DNA from: Hetaerina americana
Taxonomy: Eukaryota; Arthropoda; Insecta; Odonata; Calopterygidae
DNA length: 64,000 nt
Assembly (NCBI GenBank): GCA_022747635.1
Contig: JAKTNV010000017.1
Location: 1,054,001 to 1,118,000 of the forward strand
Reading direction: 5' to 3'
Under the pieces are notes generated by a model, which was not told the origin of the DNA, searched no databases, and saw nothing but the letters and a program-made list of their open reading frames with translations. Shown here one piece after another: positions 51,901 through 57,900 of this stretch. The position numbers and the translations under genes are program-made. Each line of letters opens with the position of its first letter. Positions within the stretch are counted from its first letter, which is position 1.

Positions 51901-54900
51901 TGCACTATATCCATACTAAAAGACTGTACTTCACTGGAATTTTTATTATGTACCTTATAATAAAAATCTGCCAAAAAGTACAAAGCCTTTTATTAAGGAC
52001 AATAAGTACTTTTCACAAAGTGAAGCCTGAAATAGTAGAATATACTACCTTATAATTTTACATACACAAGGCAGTGCATAAAAACATCATTAATTAATTT
52101 AATAGGATCATTGACAGGAATAGATTGGCTGGCACGGCACTTATTCAAGTCAAATTTCTATTCCTCATGCAGAGTACACTCAATTTTATCCAGACCATAA
52201 TTTATCGAGGCTCATAAATAACCACCATGAACTTCTGCTGATATTTCATTTCACCAAACCCAGGAACTTAGTGATATGTACATCTTCAATATTTTTATTT
52301 CAGGAATATTATTTTTTCCATTTTGATTGTTGCTGGTATATCTATGCAAGCGATTATGTATTTCCAGAAAGCTACCACCAATGATGAAAAAAAGAAGGCA
52401 TATGCTAAATTTAGGAGAAACATGATTTTTATGTGAATATTTTGCCTTTCTTTAAAAAATAACACAATATTATGACAACAATAAGGAGCATTTTACGGCA
52501 TTATCCCTTAAATGAAGGAGTTTCTCCCTTACATTCATATCAGAACCAATGTGTGATACACAGTTCAAGATTTGACACTATTCACTTAAACCAGTCAGAA
52601 CTAGTTGAAAAACAACCTCACTATGCAACAGGCTGAATAAATGGTTTTTCTAAAGAGAATCAACAATACACTTTCCAAAAATCAACAAAAAATGTTTCTA
52701 ATAAGAGAAGCCAACTACCAAAAAATAATTCTGAAAAATTAAGCTATTTGGTACCATTCATGTCCAAGTATACCACACAATCAGGAGTATATTGCGCTTA
52801 TGCCAATTATAAGTTTATCACAAGGTTAACCTATTCCTTGGACTGTCAACACAAGTAAGCTTAATTTGACTGAATCCACTAGGATGTTTCAATTATTCAA
52901 AGGGTAAAAACGAAAAGTAATAATAGAAGTTAAAAAATTTTAGTGATAGTGTCCAAAAAACTAGGATTTTGCATTGTAAGACACCACTAATATAGGTAAA
53001 ATATTAGCAGGAGCAGTATACAATAAGTTCAGATTAATTATGAACAATTCCGGGCCACATATTTCCAAAACATATTAAATCTTTTGATGCAATGTCATTA
53101 GGTACAATGTATAAATGACACAATATAACACTTTGATCTAACAAAGTTTAATGAGATCTTTGGTATTCTGGGGTGGATGTTAAAAATTAATATTGTTTTA
53201 ATTCATGAAAACAACTGAGTCAGTTAAAAATATCAGCTCAATAACTGATATTTTTCATTTCAAGTCTGATCCTGGTTATAATTTCAAGAACATATCGGTA
53301 CATGTAAAATGATCATTTCAAAAATGGTCGACAAAAATTGCTAAACAAGAGTTGGAAGCACATTAATCATATAGCATTTCCCAATTGAAATAATGCAATA
53401 TTTACCAAGAGTCAAATATTCAAATATTTACTAATAATTAGTAGACAAAAAATGCCATGCTTTTGAGCACCATTTAAGAAAAAAGTAATATTTTGCTAAA
53501 TACCTGCACAAGATCTCTAGTTCGGGAGAGTATTTCTCTGCCTTTCGCTGTTACCAATGCAGCCAATTCACGGGCTTGAAATCGAGAGGCACCAAATCCA
53601 AGACAGCCGTACATGCTGTTAGCGGTGAGTTTAAGAGCCATTTGTCGAACATCATACTGGCGACGTTGAGCTGCTGTCAAGTTGGAAGAGCACATGAGTC
53701 TTTTTACAGCACGTCTGCTTTCCACTAACTTTCGAATTTCTGAAGGTAATACACCTTGCTCTGTATCTGCATCTGGTAGCATCTCAAGAAGTGCCTACAA
53801 ATTCAATTTTGACGTTACTTGCATAACATACTTTATGATAAAAATCTTAGAAGTTGAGAAAGAAAAGGTGCAACAATCTCCCAAATACATTAATAAATTA
53901 GAAACAAATCAGCCCCATGCATTTGGATAAACGGTGACCAAAGTCAAAACATCAAAAAAATGTCAAAAATATAAGATTCAATGGTAATTTGAAAGGTCCT
54001 TGGAATAGAATAGAAAGTGAAACTTTTTATTTTTCAATGTTATCTCCCTGCACACTATTTCACTTGGTTCACTGATATTCCAATGCCTGGATCCCATCTC
54101 AAAAATTAGATTTCTTCAGGCTTGCAAAATACTATCTACTATGGCTGTTCCTATTCAATTTTGGATGAAGAGAATCTTCATCCACCAAGAAATACTTTGA
54201 GCCAGGAGAACCAATGAAAATCTGATGGAGACAACTGAGGTGAATAAGGTAGTTGTGGCAATGATTCGTATCTTAGTTCACGTAATTTTGCCATGGTAAC
54301 GACTGTGTGTACATTGTCTTGATAAAATATGATTTTTTTTCCTTGCCAAACCGGACCTTTTTCATGTATCTTTTGCTGTAGTTGGTCCAGGAGGTTGGTG
54401 TAAAATAATTGCTTGACCAGTGAGAAGATAATCTATCAACAGAATCTCTTTCACATCCCAGAAAACTAAGGCCATTGCCTTTCCGGCCGACCATATTGCC
54501 TTTGCTTTCTTTTGAGATGCTGAATCAACATTTTTCTGCTGCTTTGACTGCTATTTGGTCTCTGAGGTATAGTAGTGGACCCAAGTTCCATCTGTGGTCA
54601 CAAACCATGGCAGAAAATCTTGTAGGTTGCTCTTAAAATGGGTCAAACATTGTTTGAAAATTTCCATTCCAATGTGTTTATGATCCTGCGTCAAGATTCG
54701 CAACAACCATCTAGCAGATAATTTTCTCTTATCAAATTGCACTGTTAACATGTGATATGCCCATTCAGATGACATCCCTTAAGCTTTAGCAATTTCTTGC
54801 ATTTTCAGTCAGCAATCCTACATGACCATTTTATGCACTTTAGAAATAGTTTCTGTGGGTAATTGTACATTTTGGCTGATCACTATGCATGATATCTGGT

Positions 54901-57900
54901 GGTGACTCATGAGCATTTTTCAAAGCAAAAAAAGGAAGTAGTAGATTTTAGCCTCATACAAGTCAAACAACAGATTTGTTTAACCAATAATAGAAATACC
55001 AGGGCAAATAAGTACATGGCAAATTTGATCAAAATTTCCAATTAATTCCCATTTATGTCCTTGTTTACTAGATTCTTTAGTTTGCTTTGTGGCCAAAGTA
55101 GTCAAATAGCACAAGTACCAGTTGCTTCTGCCGCTGTTCCGGGGAAAGCCGCCGATGGACTGCACCCAGAATCCCCCAAGTCGACTTCCCCGAGCTCGGC
55201 CTCAACGCAGACCTTCCGGGAGATGCCCTCGCCAACCCGACGGAGGAGGCGGTCAAGCCGGAAGAGGTCCCGGCCGTCCACCCCATAAAGGCACGAGACT
55301 ACAGGCTGCCAGCGAACACCACCCTAGCTAGGCTGGGCGCTTCGCTGCCCAAACCCGCGGACGCCCCGTACGTGTCCTTGACCACAACCGAATCAGCAAA
55401 CATGAGCACATACATTGATGGACTCCTAAACGCCGGGATCCTCGTCAGATGGAACAGTAAGTGCAGTTTCCGTTGCTTTCTAATCCCTAAGGGTGATGGT
55501 GGACATAGACTCATTTACGACCTGTCCCCCTGGACAGAATTTTATCGCACGCCCAAATTTAGCCTTATGGGACCAGGGCGAGCCCTAGCAGAAATTCCGC
55601 AATTTGCCACCTTAATAAAAATTGACCTCACCAGTGCATTCTACCAACTGCAGATACACCCTAGGCATTGGAAATTCTACGGTGTTAAATACCGTAACGA
55701 AAAATTAGCTTTCACCAGGTTGCCAATGGGGCATGCCTTGAGCCCAGCCATCCTTCAGAGGTGGGCAAACGAAATTGGTGAAGATATCAGTAATAAATTC
55801 AAAGTTAAATTCATTGCCTATCTAGATGACTGGTTACTCTATAGCAGAAAAGAAATCAATAGTAATGCTATCACCAAATTTATCGAAAACGAATACGGCG
55901 TGCAGATTAACTACAGCAAATCAAAACTCGAACCAGTAACCAAGATCAAATATCTGGGTGTGATAATTAATTCAGAAGACTTATCCCTCAAGCTAACAAC
56001 AGGGTCCATCAAACGTGTGCATCAAGGTATCCCACTTATCCCCGTCTTGCGAAAACAAGACGTGCCGAAATTAGCAGGATTCCTAAACTGGATCGTGTGG
56101 TTGCTGCGCCTGCCGAAGTTCCTCGTCTCACAGGTTTTCCAGAGGAATGTGTCTTGGTGGTTTTATTTACAGGAATCCGAGATTTTTAATAAAAAAGTGA
56201 CTTTGCCAAGACCAACAAGTGATATAATTGTGTATACTGACGCCACCCCGGGTCAAGGAGGTGTAGTGATACCAGAGTGGGGCATCAGCCAGAGTTTCCC
56301 GATCCCTGAGCTCTCATCGATTAATGCGGCAGAAGCATATGCAGCACTCACCGGCCTTAAACTTACTTTGGAACTTTTGAACGAAATGAAATTATGTAAT
56401 GTGAATGTCAAAATGCATTGTGATAACGCTGCAACTGTTTATAGCCTTTGTAAAGGCCAAGGCCTTATCTTTCATTTGAATGAAACATTGGTTGAAATGT
56501 ACATGAATATTTACATTAAAGAACAACAGTCACAAACAGTGACCTGGCTGTGGGTCCCCACTATGGCTAACCCGGCGGACGCGCCCTCTCGGGCCGTACC
56601 TCCCAGTATGCGTGCGCCCGCCATTTTGGCGGGTTAGCCATATATACTGGGGGGTGCGAACCAACTCGGGAGTGCAAGTCAAAAGTCCGGACTAGCAACT
56701 GTGTGCGGGGACTCGCAGCCAGCAGCAGCGAGATGGTGCGGGGGCTAACGTACTGGCTTCCCACCCAGAGGGCGCGGGTTCAAATCCCGGCGGTGTTGAA
56801 TATTTTTCAGAGGTATCTCGATCCCTACTTGAGGTGCTTTGTGGAGGGCACTTTGAGTGAGTACGCCGTCCATCGGATGGGACGTTAAACTGCGGACCCC
56901 TTGGCGCCTTTCGTAAAGAGTAGGCTAATGCCGACGCCGGGTTTCTCTCCACCCTTCATCCTTTCCTGTCCATCCCCTATGGCGCAAATGACCTTAGCTG
57001 TCGGTCGCCTCCCCTAAAAACTACTACTACTATGAATTGGATTTGCATAAAAATGGAAACTGGAACTGTGCTTGATACAGTTCAAGAAATAATGAAGCAC
57101 TGAGTCTCTGTGTTTACCTATCACTGGCCTTTGGTTGTCTATGAATAAGTTCTTTTTTTTACTTAGAGTCTGATTTACTGCAACATTTCTTAGTTGTTAA
57201 AGGCTATAATTCAAGAAAGGTCCAGTAGCTTCCAAAACCAAACCAAATGAAACTTTCTAAAAACAAGGAAGTGCTATACTTGGATTTTGACAACCTTTCA
57301 AACTACGCTTGCAGCAAATGGTTCTTTGAAAAGTCTCATTTTTGGTGAATACTATAAAACCTCGCTTATCTGAACACCCGCTTAATTCAGATGGAATCTG
57401 GCCTTGCAGTTATGGGTGGTTTTTTCAGGGGTAGCAAGATGGCTGCACTGTGGTGCATTGCCGAAAAACATGTTTTGATTTCAAGTTTCTCGGGATATGG
57501 ATGAAAACTATACTTGCACACAATTCCCCATTTTCCACCCTGCATCATGAATTACTAGTTGCTATATACAGCAAACAATTCACTCGTTCATTATAATGCC
57601 GCATATTGCATAGTTGCACCACGTTTGTTTGCCAATTCTGTTCATGTGCTTTTGTAACTTACAAAGCATATACATAATTATTTTGAGATCATTGGCAGTA
57701 AAATGATGCAACAAAAATGCAATCAAAAAAGTGTAGCCCTAAAAGAAAACATCACTTTGTATAATGAATAACTGATGGTAGCACTTTTCCACTTGATAAT
57801 CATTCATTATCAAGTGGAAAAGTGCTACGACCAGTTATTCATTATGTTCAACTTCCACCACATCACGTCTGAAGCTACTCAACTTGTTATCACTTTGTAC

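Noticed and set aside
56703..56888. Functional tRNA-Gly gene
   Set aside because: Only the anticodon arm and T arm (B box) are tRNA-like; there is no closing acceptor stem, and a SINE body and (CTA)n tail follow.
57349..57770. Pogo-type MITE starting AAAACCTCGCTTATC
   Set aside because: One terminus-like end only; no inverse partner or TA pair could be fixed.
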